64,000 bases of DNA from Flavobacterium sp. 140616W15 (GCF_003668995.1 NZ_CP033068.1:4030001-4094000); one strand, 5' to 3'; numbered from the stretch's first letter, positions 53,487 through 63,472 are shown. The notes: generated from the letters alone by a model not told the origin. Program-made: numbers and translations.

Positions 53487-54974
53487 ATGTCTATAAAATC
53501 AGTCGCTGCAAAATTATTTGCCAGCAAAATTTATAATAATACGCAGACTTGGGCTAAGAAACCTATTGAAACTCAACAGAAAGTTTTTAAGAGTTTAATA
53601 AAAGCTGCAAAAGATACTGAGTTTGGAAAAGACCACCATTTTGATAAAATAAAGACGTTTGAAGATTTTAAAAAGCAAGTACCTGTAAGAGATTATGAAG
53701 ATTTAAGATTGTATATAGATAAAGTGCAATTAGGTCAGAAAGATATTCTTTGGAAAGGGAAACCACTTTATTTTGCTAAAACATCTGGAACCACTTCGGG
53801 AGCAAAATATATTCCGCTTACCAAAGAATCAATGCCTTATCATATTGAAGCTTCTCGAAATGCTATTTTACATTACATACATGAAACTGGAAAAACAGAC
53901 TTTGTAGATGGAAAAATGATTTTTTTACAAGGAAGCCCTGAATTGATTGAGAAAAATGGAATTAAACTAGGACGATTATCTGGAATTGCAGCTCATTTTG
54001 TTCCAAAATATCTTCAAAAGAACCGTATGCCATCTTGGGAAACCAATTGTATTGAGGATTGGGAAACTAAGATTAATGCAATTGTTGATGAAACAATAGA
54101 TCAGGATATGACTATTATTTCTGGTATTCCATCTTGGGTGCAAATGTATTTTGAACGTCTAGAAGAAAAAAGCGGTAAGAAAGTAGGGGATTTATTCAAA
54201 AATTTTAATCTCTTTATTTACGGTGGAGTTAATTACGAACCCTATCGCGCAAAGTTTGAAAACCTGATAGGAAGAAAAGTAGATAGTATTGAGTTGTTTC
54301 CTGCTTCTGAAGGTTTCTTTGCTTATCAGGATTCTCAAAAATCAAAAGGAATGCTCTTATTATTGAATTCTGGGATCTTTTATGAGTTTATAAAAGCAGA
54401 GGAGTTCTTTAGCGAGAACCCAAAACGATTAACAATTGGAGAAGTAGAGTTAGGTGTAAATTATGTTTTGATTATATCAACAAATGCTGGGCTTTGGGGT
54501 TATAATATTGGAGATACGGTACAATTCACCTCTTTATATCCGCATCGTGTAATTGTTTCTGGAAGGATTAAGCATTATATATCGGCATTTGGAGAGCATG
54601 TTATTGCTAATGAGGTCGAAAATGCAATGAAAACTGCTATGGAAAATACCAATGTTAGAATTAATGAGTTTACTGTTGCGCCACAAATTAATCCAACAGA
54701 AGGATTACCATATCATGAATGGCTTGTAGAATTTGAAAATGAACCAGAAAATATAGTAACTTTCGCAGAAGCAATAGATGATGCCATGCGTAAACAAAAC
54801 ATTTATTACGACGATTTGATTACAGGAAACATTTTGCAAAAAGTAGTAATAACTAGAGTTGCCAAAAATGGTTTTCAAGATTATATGAAATCACAAGGAA
54901 AATTAGGAGGACAAAATAAGATCCCGCGACTGTCTAATAATAGAGATATTGCAGACGTATTAAAAAAACAATAA
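53487..54974 (+). CDS. GH3-family adenylate-forming enzyme
   Basis: The 495-residue protein resembles the plant GH3 auxin-responsive family, which adenylates acids and conjugates amino acids. Motifs include YFAKTSGTTSGAKYIPLTKE, IYGGVNYEPYRAKFENLIG and LWGYNIGDTVQFTSLYPHRV. In Bacteroidota its natural acid substrate is unknown. It is coupled to the preceding gene by 3 nt. Confidence 0.85.
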   Translation: MSIKSVAAKLFASKIYNNTQTWAKKPIETQQKVFKSLIKAAKDTEFGKDHHFDKIKTFEDFKKQVPVRDYEDLRLYIDKVQLGQKDILWKGKPLYFAKTSGTTSGAKYIPLTKESMPYHIEASRNAILHYIHETGKTDFVDGKMIFLQGSPELIEKNGIKLGRLSGIAAHFVPKYLQKNRMPSWETNCIEDWETKINAIVDETIDQDMTIISGIPSWVQMYFERLEEKSGKKVGDLFKNFNLFIYGGVNYEPYRAKFENLIGRKVDSIELFPASEGFFAYQDSQKSKGMLLLLNSGIFYEFIKAEEFFSENPKRLTIGEVELGVNYVLIISTNAGLWGYNIGDTVQFTSLYPHRVIVSGRIKHYISAFGEHVIANEVENAMKTAMENTNVRINEFTVAPQINPTEGLPYHEWLVEFENEPENIVTFAEAIDDAMRKQNIYYDDLITGNILQKVVITRVAKNGFQDYMKSQGKLGGQNKIPRLSNNRDIADVLKKQ

Positions 54975-55003
54975 AACTTAAAAGTTTAAAAAATATATTT
55001 AGA

Positions 55004-56680
55004 ATGAAAGAATCAAAAAACATTTCGAGATCAAGAGCACAGGAATCATCAGCTGCAATTGAAAAAATGTACATTACAATGCGCCATTTGTTTAACAGAG
55101 GTTTTTACAAACCAATGGGAATTTCGGGCGATACATTACGTGAAGCATTATTAGCTTTGCGACCAGAAATTTATGGAAATATTGCCGAAGAAAAAGTAGA
55201 GCTTAATGGGCTTTTGTATGTTATAGAACGACTTCCGATAGGAATTGAGGAATGCCGTTATATTAATCTAACTTCTGACGAAGGATACTCGAAGTCCCAT
55301 TTTCAAGCAATTGTTCCTCCAAAAAGAAGAAGAAATTGTTATAGAATTGATGAGGAACAAATGAACGTAGAAATTACTCGTGGACGTTCAGATATCTATG
55401 ATATTTTGACCCACTTGACTTTTATTTTCATTGAATCTCATAAAATTAGAAATAGAGTTTTATTAGATGATGGAGGCGAAGTTTCACGTGATTGGTTAAA
55501 ATTGGAGTTAGCAGTAATGCAAACAAAAAAGTTACCACTTATAGAAAAAGAAAAGGCAATATCGCATGTTGCAAATATCTTAGGAAGAACATTTGAAGAA
55601 GTTCTAAATATCTATGACGCTTTTGGTTCTGAAGCTGAGCCAGATCGTTTTTTACATATTATCTATTGGTTAGGTAAACTAGCGATTGAAGAAGTTGTTG
55701 AAAATAATAAACGTACAATTACATTTAGTCCTATTTTACGAGAGCGTTTAGGACACCATATTCACGGAGAAATATGGGCAACGAATATCAAGGAGGTTTT
55801 AAAAGCAAATTCGCTTTTAGATCGTCCTATACACGTAATAAGTGCTAATATGCATAGTGTGATGAATTCAATTTTTGCAACGCCTTTATTAAAAACTAAA
55901 TTCAAAGACAAATCGGATTTCTTTATTTATGAAGAACTAAGTAAATCGGGAGCAACAATACGTAAAGACGTTGAAGCGCTTGCATTGAAAAATGGAATGA
56001 TTTCTTTACCTGATGCTTCAGGTACTAATATTGACGTACAAATTTTTGATACTGCTAAGATTGATTGGGCTAAAACGGCATTTCCTAAAGCTGATTTAGA
56101 CGAAAAGAAACCAGTAATCATTGTTATGGATTATGCGTTTGGAGAGCAAGCTTATGAAACCATTGATGAGTTATTAAAACCATTTAAAAAAGAAACACTT
56201 CTTAATGTAAAATCGGTTTCGATTATGGGTAAAGCAGGGATTCTAGAAGGAGGAAAAGGAGATATCATGATTCCGACAGCGCATATAAATGAAGGAACGG
56301 CTGATAACTATTATTTCGAAAATGAATTAACAGGAGCAATGTTTGAAGGAAATGATATTGCCGTTTTTGAGGGTGCAATGGTTACCGTATTAGGAACTTC
56401 GTTGCAGAACCGTGATCTTTTAAAATTCTTCCATGAATCTACTTGGGGTGTTATTGGTCTTGAAATGGAAGGGTCGTATTATCAAAAAGCGATTCAATCG
56501 GCTTCAAAAATCAGAAAAAGTGTTCCGCACGATATAAAGGTTAGATATGCTTATTATGCATCAGATAATCCATTAGAAACAGGAAGTACATTGGCTTCAG
56601 GCGGATTAGGAACAACAGGGGTAAAGCCAACTTATTTAATTACAATTAAAATTCTTGAACAGATTTTTAACGTAAAATAA
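55004..56680 (+). CDS. DUF6909-like protein with phosphorylase-like C-terminal half
   Basis: The 558-residue protein has a conserved N-terminal helical part (AAIEKMYITMRHLFNRGFYK) of unknown function and a C-terminal half with features of the purine-nucleoside phosphorylase/AMP nucleosidase fold: VSIMGKAGILEGGKGDIMIP, a HINEGTADNYYFENEL strand region, and WGVIGLEMEGSYYQKAI with the EMEG motif. I infer a nucleoside-processing or related enzyme; the name DUF6909 is from memory. Confidence 0.65.
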   Translation: MKESKNISRSRAQESSAAIEKMYITMRHLFNRGFYKPMGISGDTLREALLALRPEIYGNIAEEKVELNGLLYVIERLPIGIEECRYINLTSDEGYSKSHFQAIVPPKRRRNCYRIDEEQMNVEITRGRSDIYDILTHLTFIFIESHKIRNRVLLDDGGEVSRDWLKLELAVMQTKKLPLIEKEKAISHVANILGRTFEEVLNIYDAFGSEAEPDRFLHIIYWLGKLAIEEVVENNKRTITFSPILRERLGHHIHGEIWATNIKEVLKANSLLDRPIHVISANMHSVMNSIFATPLLKTKFKDKSDFFIYEELSKSGATIRKDVEALALKNGMISLPDASGTNIDVQIFDTAKIDWAKTAFPKADLDEKKPVIIVMDYAFGEQAYETIDELLKPFKKETLLNVKSVSIMGKAGILEGGKGDIMIPTAHINEGTADNYYFENELTGAMFEGNDIAVFEGAMVTVLGTSLQNRDLLKFFHESTWGVIGLEMEGSYYQKAIQSASKIRKSVPHDIKVRYAYYASDNPLETGSTLASGGLGTTGVKPTYLITIKILEQIFNVK

Positions 56681-56693
56681 TAGCATTAGTATT

Positions 56694-56754
56694 CAAGGGC
56701 ACATAAGTGTCCTTGATAAAATAAAAATAGATTTGCGATTAATTTTATCGCAAA
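56694..56754 (+). terminator. two hairpins after the DUF6909-like gene
   Basis: CAAGGGCAC/GTGTCCTTG (56694-56715, one G-U) and TTTGCGAT/ATCGCAAA (56732-56754). The first is the likely terminator; the second may protect or attenuate. Confidence 0.65.
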
Positions 56755-56799
56755 TATTTAGATCACAATATTTTAAAGAATGTAATTAATAAATTGAAT

Positions 56800-56807
56800 T
56801 ACATTTG
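56800..56807 (+). promoter_or_regulatory. promoter -7 element of the polysaccharide genes
   Basis: TACATTTG fits TAnnTTTG. It overlaps a possible TTG start at 56805, so the real start is ATG 56826. Confidence 0.6.
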
Positions 56808-56825
56808 GCACATACAAAAAATACA

Positions 56826-57809
56826 ATGAAGAGAATTCTTATTACAGGAGCTGCAGGATTTTTAGGTTCACATCTTTGCGACCGTTTTATAAAAGAAGGT
56901 TATTATGTTATCGGAATGGATAATTTAATTACTGGTGATTTAAAAAACATCGAGCATTTGTTTAAACTTGAAAGTTTCGAATTTTATCATCATGATATCA
57001 CAAAATTTGTGCATGTTCCTGGAGATTTAGATTATATACTACATTTTGCTTCACCAGCTAGTCCGATTGATTATTTAAAAATTCCAATCCAAACATTAAA
57101 AGTTGGTTCATTGGGTACTCATAATTTATTAGGTTTAGCACGAGTAAAGCAAGCAAGAATTTTGATAGCTTCAACATCCGAAGTTTATGGAGATCCTTTG
57201 GTACATCCACAAACAGAAGAATATTATGGAAATGTAAATACAATAGGGCCACGTGGAGTTTATGATGAAGCAAAACGTTTTCAAGAATCTATCACAATGG
57301 CATATCATACTTTTCATGGTGTAGAAACCAGAATAGTGCGTATTTTTAATACCTATGGGCCAAGAATGCGACTTAATGATGGTCGCGTAATTCCGGCTTT
57401 TATTGGTCAGGCACTTCGTGGAGAAGATTTAACTATTTTTGGAGATGGTATGCAAACACGCTCATTTTGTTATGTAGATGATCAGGTAGAAGGTATTTTC
57501 CGATTGTTACATTCTGATTATGTTTATCCAGTTAATATTGGAAATCCAGATGAAATTACTATAAAAGATTTCGCAGAAGAAATTATAAAACTTACGGGAA
57601 CAAATCAAAAAGTAGTTTATCACCCATTACCGATTAATGATCCATTACAACGACAGCCAGATACTACAAAGGCAAAGGAATTGCTTGGTTGGGAAGCAAA
57701 AGTTAATCGTGCAGAGGGTATGAAAATTACATATGATTATTTTAAGTCCCTTTCTAAAGAAGAGCTATCGAAAGAAGAGCATAAAGATTTTTCAAATTAC
57801 ATAAGGTAG
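56826..57809 (+). CDS. UDP-glucuronate decarboxylase-like SDR enzyme
   Basis: The 327-residue protein starts [20 protein letters not shown] (NAD-binding GxxGxxG) and has the UXS pattern: [57 protein letters not shown], and the YxxxK motif [14 protein letters not shown]. It makes UDP-xylose from UDP-glucuronate, or a related sugar, feeding the next two genes, which are adjacent or overlap by 1 nt. Confidence 0.88.
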   Translation: MKRILITGAAGFLGSHLCDRFIKEGYYVIGMDNLITGDLKNIEHLFKLESFEFYHHDITKFVHVPGDLDYILHFASPASPIDYLKIPIQTLKVGSLGTHNLLGLARVKQARILIASTSEVYGDPLVHPQTEEYYGNVNTIGPRGVYDEAKRFQESITMAYHTFHGVETRIVRIFNTYGPRMRLNDGRVIPAFIGQALRGEDLTIFGDGMQTRSFCYVDDQVEGIFRLLHSDYVYPVNIGNPDEITIKDFAEEIIKLTGTNQKVVYHPLPINDPLQRQPDTTKAKELLGWEAKVNRAEGMKITYDYFKSLSKEELSKEEHKDFSNYIR

Positions 57810-59162
57810 ATGCGTACAAAAACAGGAAGATATTCAGGTTATATTAGGCCTTTTTCATATTTGATAGATTTAATTATCATTAATCTATTTGCGGTTTATA
57901 TAATTGATTTTCCTGTTCACAAAATTGTATTTCCTTTAGCTTTAAGCTTTGCTTGGGTTTCTATTGCTGTACATTTAGGTTTTTATGAAGTATATCGATA
58001 TACTAAAGTAATTGCAATTTTAAACTGTGCACTTAAGCAATATGTTTTGTTTAGTTTAGTAGTTTTTGCATTAGCTTTTTTTTATTCGAAAAGAATAAGT
58101 TTACCTTCAGTAATTGTGTTTATTAGTTCATCCTTTTTGGTGATATTGACCATTAAATTTTCTATTTATTTTTTCCTAAAAAAATTCAGGGTACTATATG
58201 GAGGTAATTTCAGACGAGTAGTATTAATTGGGAATAGCAAGAGCGTTGCTCCATTGCAAAATTTTTTTACTGATAATTTAGATTATGGATATAAGCTGAT
58301 GCATATATTTGATATTGGGAGTGAGAAAAAATGCCAAATTAATCAAATGAAAGATTTTGTTTTATTAAATAGAATAGATGAAATGTATTGTTCTATGATT
58401 GATTTATCGCAACAACAAATGAGAGATCTTATTTATTTTGCAGATAATAATTTGAAGACATTAAAGTTTATTCCAGACGATAAACAAATATTTTTCAGAA
58501 ATTTTATGTTCGAATATTATGATTATATACCTGTTCTTAAGTTAAGGAATATCCGGCTAGATGATAATTTTAATAAAGTAGTTAAGCGTATTTTTGATAT
58601 AGTTTTTTCTACTATAATTATACTTGGAATACTTTCGTGGTTAATACCAATTATAGGAATTTTAATAAAATCAGAAACAAAAGGGCCCATTTTTTTCAAG
58701 CAAAAAAGGAATGGATTGAATAATAAAGAGTTTTATTGTTATAAGTTTCGATCGATGAAATTAAATGATGGAGCACATATAAATTTGGCCTCTAAAAACG
58801 ATGAGAGAATAACAAAAATAGGTAAGTTTATTCGTAAGACGAGTATTGATGAGCTGCCACAATTTTTCAACGTTTTAATGGGAAATATGTCAGTAGTAGG
58901 ACCAAGACCTCATATGTTAAGCGTAACGGAGGTTTATGCGCTTAAAATCAATAAATTTATGGTAAGGCATTTTGTCAAGCCAGGTATTACAGGATTAGCT
59001 CAAACGAGCGGGTTTCGTGGCGAAGTTGAATCGGATAAGGATATTATTAATCGAGTTAAATATGATATTTTTTATATGGAAAATTGGTCTATTTTATTGG
59101 ATATAAAAATAATTTTTGATACGATTCGTAATACGCTAAAAGGCGATGATAAAGCATATTAA
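57810..59162 (+). CDS. polyprenyl glycosylphosphotransferase (initiating sugar transferase)
   Basis: The 450-residue protein begins right after the previous stop. It has about four to five membrane segments in its first 120 residues, a CoA-binding-like middle (RRVVLIGNSKSVAPLQNF) and the bacterial sugar transferase end: VKRIFDIVFSTIIILGIL, FYCYKFRSMKLNDGAH, IDELPQFFNVLMGNMSVVGP and KPGITGLAQTSGFRGEVE. It transfers the first sugar-phosphate to a lipid carrier to begin exopolysaccharide synthesis. Confidence 0.92.
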   Translation: MRTKTGRYSGYIRPFSYLIDLIIINLFAVYIIDFPVHKIVFPLALSFAWVSIAVHLGFYEVYRYTKVIAILNCALKQYVLFSLVVFALAFFYSKRISLPSVIVFISSSFLVILTIKFSIYFFLKKFRVLYGGNFRRVVLIGNSKSVAPLQNFFTDNLDYGYKLMHIFDIGSEKKCQINQMKDFVLLNRIDEMYCSMIDLSQQQMRDLIYFADNNLKTLKFIPDDKQIFFRNFMFEYYDYIPVLKLRNIRLDDNFNKVVKRIFDIVFSTIIILGILSWLIPIIGILIKSETKGPIFFKQKRNGLNNKEFYCYKFRSMKLNDGAHINLASKNDERITKIGKFIRKTSIDELPQFFNVLMGNMSVVGPRPHMLSVTEVYALKINKFMVRHFVKPGITGLAQTSGFRGEVESDKDIINRVKYDIFYMENWSILLDIKIIFDTIRNTLKGDDKAY

Positions 59163-59926
59163 TGGATTTAGTTTCTATTATAATTCCAACATATAATTGC
59201 GAAAAATTTATTCATCAAACGGTGCAATCTGTACAAAACCAAAGTTATCCTAACTGGGAAATTATTTTGATTGACGATGCTTCGACAGATAATACAGTGA
59301 CAATAATAAATGAATTTGCTCAAGTCGATAATCGAATAAAGATAATCGAATTAGAAAAAAATTCAGGAAATGGTTTTGCTAGAAATGTAGCTTTGGATAA
59401 AGCAAATGGAAGGTATATAGCATTTCTTGATGCTGACGATCTATGGTTTCCCTTAAAATTAGAAAAACAAATAAAGTTCTTAAAAGATAAGAATCTGCCT
59501 TTTACGTTTAGTTTTTATGAGTGGATTGATGAAGAAGGGAATATTTTAAACAAAAAGATAGAAGCTCCACTAAAATTGACTTATCAGGAATTGTTTTTTT
59601 GTAACTATATAGGCAATTTAACTGCAATCTACGATGTTGATTTTTTTGGAAAAATTACTACCGAAGCGACTCAAAAAAGACAAGATTGGCGCTTGTGGCT
59701 TACGATTTTAAAGCAAATTAAAGAAGCAAAACCTGTTCCTGAATCTTTGGCTTATTATAGGATAAGAAAAGATTCAATTTCATCTTCAAAGTTTAAATTG
59801 ATAAAGCATAATTTTGGCGTTTACAGGCGATTTCATGGATTTAATTTTATGGTTTCATGCATTTATACGACTCGATTTTTGTTCACACAATTGATTATTA
59901 AGCCAAGATATATAAAGAAAGTTTAG
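59162..59926 (+). CDS. glycosyltransferase family 2
   Basis: The 254-residue GT-A enzyme has VSIIIPTYNCEKFIHQTV, IILIDDASTDNT and the metal-binding AFLDADDLWFPLKLEKQI. It overlaps the previous gene by 1 nt (TAATG). It probably extends the lipid-linked sugar. Confidence 0.93.
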   Translation: MDLVSIIIPTYNCEKFIHQTVQSVQNQSYPNWEIILIDDASTDNTVTIINEFAQVDNRIKIIELEKNSGNGFARNVALDKANGRYIAFLDADDLWFPLKLEKQIKFLKDKNLPFTFSFYEWIDEEGNILNKKIEAPLKLTYQELFFCNYIGNLTAIYDVDFFGKITTEATQKRQDWRLWLTILKQIKEAKPVPESLAYYRIRKDSISSSKFKLIKHNFGVYRRFHGFNFMVSCIYTTRFLFTQLIIKPRYIKKV

Positions 59927-59927
59927 T

Positions 59928-59962
59928 ATTCTTTAAGGTCGAAAATTGCGACCTTAAAGAAT
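59928..59962. terminator. bidirectional terminator, palindrome shared with ORF6N coding region
   Basis: ATTCTTTAAGGTCG (59928-59941) and CGACCTTAAAGAAT (59949-59962) form a 14-bp stem. The core AAGGTCG/CGACCTT recurs inside the neighbouring gene (60264-60294). Confidence 0.8.
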
Positions 59963-60492
59963 TATTTCTTATATCCAATTTTTACTCTTTCGCTTTCGTC
60001 TTCTTTTTTCTCAGTGAGTTCATCTAAATAAGAAAAGACCAATTCAATATTTTTATCATGATTCTCTAATTTCTTTTGAATCTGCAGAATATCAACTTTA
60101 ATTTCGGTTGTGTCCAGAAGCATTTGTCTTACTTTCGTGAAAATACGCATGATTTGGATATTAGTTTGAATTGCTTTATCACTTTTTAGAACGCTTGATA
60201 GCATCAAAACACCATGTTCTGTGAAAGCAAAAGGTAAATATTTTAAGTTAAATCCTCTGCCATTCTTCAAGGTCGCAATTTGCGACCTTGAAGATTTATA
60301 CTCAATTTCAGTTAGTTGAAACATAAAATCTTCGAGAAATCTAGAGATATTTCTTTTTACTTGTTCGTTTAATCGTTTTGTTTCTATTCCATAAAGGATT
60401 GCTAAATCACTATCCAACATTACTTTTTGGTTACGGATAAAATATATTTTGTTTGAAATAGTTTCTTCAGAAAGCAGAGATTGATCGTCCAT
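59962..60492 (-). CDS. ORF6N domain-containing protein
   Basis: The 176-residue protein has the ORF6N DNA-binding domain: IYFIRNQKVMLDSDLAILYG, TKRLNEQVKRNISRFLEDFM, QIATLKNGRG, LPFAFTEHGVLMLSSVLKSD, then a coiled-coil end. ORF6N/KilA-N proteins are often phage or mobile-element-derived. The gene interrupts the polysaccharide genes in the opposite orientation and contains a perfect palindrome in its coding region. Confidence 0.9.
   Translation of the reverse strand: MDDQSLLSEETISNKIYFIRNQKVMLDSDLAILYGIETKRLNEQVKRNISRFLEDFMFQLTEIEYKSSRSQIATLKNGRGFNLKYLPFAFTEHGVLMLSSVLKSDKAIQTNIQIMRIFTKVRQMLLDTTEIKVDILQIQKKLENHDKNIELVFSYLDELTEKKEDESERVKIGYKK
60264..60294. repeat. 31-bp perfect palindrome inside the ORF6N gene
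   Basis: TCTTCAAGGTCGCAA (60264-60278) and TTGCGACCTTGAAGA (60280-60294) are perfect inverted arms around one base. In the gene it encodes SSRSQIATLK, part of the conserved ORF6N motif. Confidence 0.85.
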
Positions 60493-60531
60493 GAGTTTTA
60501 ATTAAAAAACAAATGTAAGATTTTATTTATA

Positions 60532-61863
60532 TTAAAAATAAGAATTAAACTGTTTTAGTTTGCCTCGATTGGTTCTTTCTAAAACTGTTTTTCGGGTAAA
60601 AGTAAAGTTTAAATTAGGCTCTAAATAATGAACAATTGCAGTTTTAATTTTATCAATTTGGTTAGTATTTAATTCTTTTTCAGATACATATTCAATTTCA
60701 AAAGTATCGATTTGAGTTTGTTTGATGATAAACTCTTTTACATTTCCATCGTCTTCGATAATACTTTTGGTAACATAATAAAAGGTTAAGCCAGGCGATT
60801 TCTTCCCACTAGGTAATAACGCAATATCATTGGTTCTGCCAATAAGTTTTTTAAGGATTGGTTTTTGTAATGTGCTTTTTTCATCCAGAATCCCCATGTC
60901 GCCAATATCATATCTAATAAATGGATGCGCTTTGTTAAATAATGAAGTAATTACAATCTTGCCTTCAGTTCCATTGGGAACAGGTTGATTATTTTCATCT
61001 AGAATCTCGACAAAAAGAGTTTCTGTATTTATTTGCCATTCTCCTTCAGGGTTTTCAAAAGCAATTAAATCAAGTTCGGAGGCTCCATATTCATTAACAA
61101 CAGGAATCCCCAATTGCTTCTTCAAAAGAATTTTATCAGATTCAAAAAGCATTTCTGAAGTAACAAAACAAGTTTTTAATGTTGGACAGATATCTTTTAA
61201 GACGATATTTTTCTTTTCTAAAAACTTAGCAAACAAAACAATCGAACTTGTGTAACCGTTGAGGTAATCGAATTTTTTTGTTTGAAATTTTTGTAAAAAC
61301 CGTTCCAAAACAATATCTGATAAATTAAAAATTGGAAAGCGATAGCGGTTACTAAAAAAATCTTTTAAACGTTCTTTTCTGTTTCCAATAAAATCCATTG
61401 GAATTCCATAAAAACGCGCCTGATACGAAGTATTAAAATTTATTCCGTGCCAACCAAAACGCATACTATTTGAAGCCCAGGTTAAGGCATGACAATATTT
61501 ATCTTTGGCAAAAACAAAAGGAGTTCCGCTTGATCCAGAGGTTTTGTTGAGGTAAACGTTTTTTATAGAATAACCTTTAGATAGCCTATCAGAAAGAGGT
61601 TTTTGTAAATTCTGTTTGTTCAAAACAGGTAAATCATTCCAGTTTTTGGTATTTATAGAACCAACCAATGATTTGTAAAACGGATTGTTTTGCAAATGAT
61701 AAACAACGATCTCCTCTTTTTTATGCTGAATAAATAGAGCATGTTCTTCTTCAGAAAATTGAATAATGGCTTCCAATTCAGCTTTAGCTTCCTTAATTGG
61801 AAATCCATTTATAAGAAGAGAAAGATCAAAAAGTCGAAGCATTTGGAGCATAAATTTTATCAA
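60532..61863 (-). CDS. CapK/phenylacetate-CoA ligase-like adenylate-forming protein
   Basis: The 443-residue protein has the ANL-type core: YLNKTSGSSGTPFVFAKDKY (P-loop), VVNEYGASELDLIAFENPEG, and FIRYDIGDMGILDE. CapK-like proteins occur in capsule and polysaccharide clusters. Natural substrate unknown. It faces leftward beside purD. Confidence 0.85.
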   Translation of the reverse strand: MIKFMLQMLRLFDLSLLINGFPIKEAKAELEAIIQFSEEEHALFIQHKKEEIVVYHLQNNPFYKSLVGSINTKNWNDLPVLNKQNLQKPLSDRLSKGYSIKNVYLNKTSGSSGTPFVFAKDKYCHALTWASNSMRFGWHGINFNTSYQARFYGIPMDFIGNRKERLKDFFSNRYRFPIFNLSDIVLERFLQKFQTKKFDYLNGYTSSIVLFAKFLEKKNIVLKDICPTLKTCFVTSEMLFESDKILLKKQLGIPVVNEYGASELDLIAFENPEGEWQINTETLFVEILDENNQPVPNGTEGKIVITSLFNKAHPFIRYDIGDMGILDEKSTLQKPILKKLIGRTNDIALLPSGKKSPGLTFYYVTKSIIEDDGNVKEFIIKQTQIDTFEIEYVSEKELNTNQIDKIKTAIVHYLEPNLNFTFTRKTVLERTNRGKLKQFNSYF

Positions 61864-61942
61864 AAATAAGACTTACCAACAACTAAAAATCAAGAACCAA
61901 CAACTTTTTAAAAATTAATTCTGTTTTAAGGTTAAAAGCAAT

Positions 61943-61950
61943 TATTTTTG
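61943..61950 (+). promoter_or_regulatory. purD promoter -7 element
   Basis: TATTTTTG matches TAnnTTTG, 25 nt before the start. Confidence 0.6.
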
Positions 61951-61975
61951 CACCACAACTAAATACAACTATACA

Positions 61976-63250
61976 ATGACAATTTTACTATTGGGTTCAG
62001 GAGGAAGAGAGCATGCATTTGCATGGAAAATGATTCAAAGTCCGCTTTGCGATAAACTTTTTGTGGCACCAGGAAATGCTGGAACAGCAGGTATTGCTCA
62101 CAATGTAAATATTAGTCCAACCGATTTTGAAGCAATAAAAACCTTAGTGCTTCAGGAAAACATAGGTATGGTTGTTGTTGGACCCGAAGATCCATTGGTA
62201 AAAGGAATTTACGATTACTTTAAAAATGACGAAAGTTTAAAACATATTCCGGTTATCGGGCCATCAAAATTAGGTGCACAACTTGAAGGAAGTAAAGAGT
62301 TTGCTAAAGAATTTTTGATGAAACATAAAATTCCAACAGCGGCTTACGATAGTTTTACTGCAGCAACTGTAGAAAAAGGATGTGAGTTTCTAGCAACATT
62401 GCAACCTCCATATGTTTTAAAAGCAGATGGTTTGGCAGCAGGAAAAGGAGTTTTGATTATTCAAGATTTAGAAGAAGCTAAAACGGAATTAAGAAACATG
62501 CTTGTTCATGAAAAATTTGGTGCAGCGAGTTCAAAAGTTGTTATCGAAGAATTCTTAGATGGTATCGAGCTAAGTTGTTTTGTATTAACGGATGGTAAAA
62601 GCTATAAAATACTTCCTACTGCAAAAGATTACAAACGTATTGGAGAAGGTGATACAGGATTAAATACAGGCGGAATGGGAGCAGTTTCTCCAGTTCCTTA
62701 TGTTGATGCTGTTTTAATGGAAAAAATCGAAACACGCATCGTTAAACCAACAATCGAAGGTTTCCAGAAAGACGGAATCGAATATAAAGGTTTTGTATTT
62801 ATTGGATTGATAAATGTTAATAATGAGCCAATCGTTATAGAATACAATGTAAGAATGGGTGATCCAGAAACTGAAGTGGTCGTTCCGAGATTAAAAACTG
62901 ATTTAGTAGAATTGTTCTTGGCTGTAGCCAATGAAAAACTAGATACAATTTCTCTAGAGGTAGACCCAAGAAGCGCTACAACAATTATGGTTGTTTCAGG
63001 AGGTTACCCAGAGGATTTTGAAAAAGGAAAAGTAATTTCTGGATTAGAAAACATTTCAGATTCTATTGTTTTCCATGCAGGAACAAAGTTGGATAACAAC
63101 AATGTGTTAAGTAATGGAGGAAGAGTTTTGGCTGTGACTTCGTATGGAGACAACTTCCAAGAGGCCATAAAAAAATCTTATCAAAACATAGACAAGCTAA
63201 ATTTTGATAAGATGTATTTTAGAAAAGATATTGGCTTCGACTTACTTTAA
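61976..63250 (+). CDS. purD: phosphoribosylamine--glycine ligase
   Basis: The 424-residue enzyme of purine synthesis starts MTILLLGSGGREHAFAWKMI and has ATP-grasp features: PPYVLKADGLAAGKGVLI, VIEEFLDGIELSCFVLTDGK, AKDYKRIGEGDTGLNTGGMG and EYNVRMGDPETEVVVPRLKT. Its 3' end overlaps the opposing DUF6341-like gene by 9 nt. Confidence 0.97.
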   Translation: MTILLLGSGGREHAFAWKMIQSPLCDKLFVAPGNAGTAGIAHNVNISPTDFEAIKTLVLQENIGMVVVGPEDPLVKGIYDYFKNDESLKHIPVIGPSKLGAQLEGSKEFAKEFLMKHKIPTAAYDSFTAATVEKGCEFLATLQPPYVLKADGLAAGKGVLIIQDLEEAKTELRNMLVHEKFGAASSKVVIEEFLDGIELSCFVLTDGKSYKILPTAKDYKRIGEGDTGLNTGGMGAVSPVPYVDAVLMEKIETRIVKPTIEGFQKDGIEYKGFVFIGLINVNNEPIVIEYNVRMGDPETEVVVPRLKTDLVELFLAVANEKLDTISLEVDPRSATTIMVVSGGYPEDFEKGKVISGLENISDSIVFHAGTKLDNNNVLSNGGRVLAVTSYGDNFQEAIKKSYQNIDKLNFDKMYFRKDIGFDLL

Positions 63251-63472
63251 AAAAGAGTGAGCCGTAGTATCTTGATTTTCTGTTCCGGCTGCATCAAAAA
63301 TGCGTAATTGTTTAATCCAATATACCATTGCAGCTGTACAGATAATCATGAAAATCCAATTAATTGTATTAGCACCAAACCATGATACAAGTTCTAATGA
63401 ACGTAAAAAATCAAGCGGAGCAAATAAAATGTTTACGAATAAGTACTGTATTCCTTCAAAAAAAGTTGTCAT
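63242..63472 (-). CDS. DUF6341-like small membrane protein
   Basis: The 76-residue protein has hydrophobic segments (MTTFFEGIQYLFVNILFAPL, NWIFMIICTAAMVYWI) and a charged tail. It resembles the DUF6341 proteins found beside DUF6427 genes in Flavobacteria. Function unknown. Confidence 0.7.
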   Translation of the reverse strand: MTTFFEGIQYLFVNILFAPLDFLRSLELVSWFGANTINWIFMIICTAAMVYWIKQLRIFDAAGTENQDTTAHSFLK

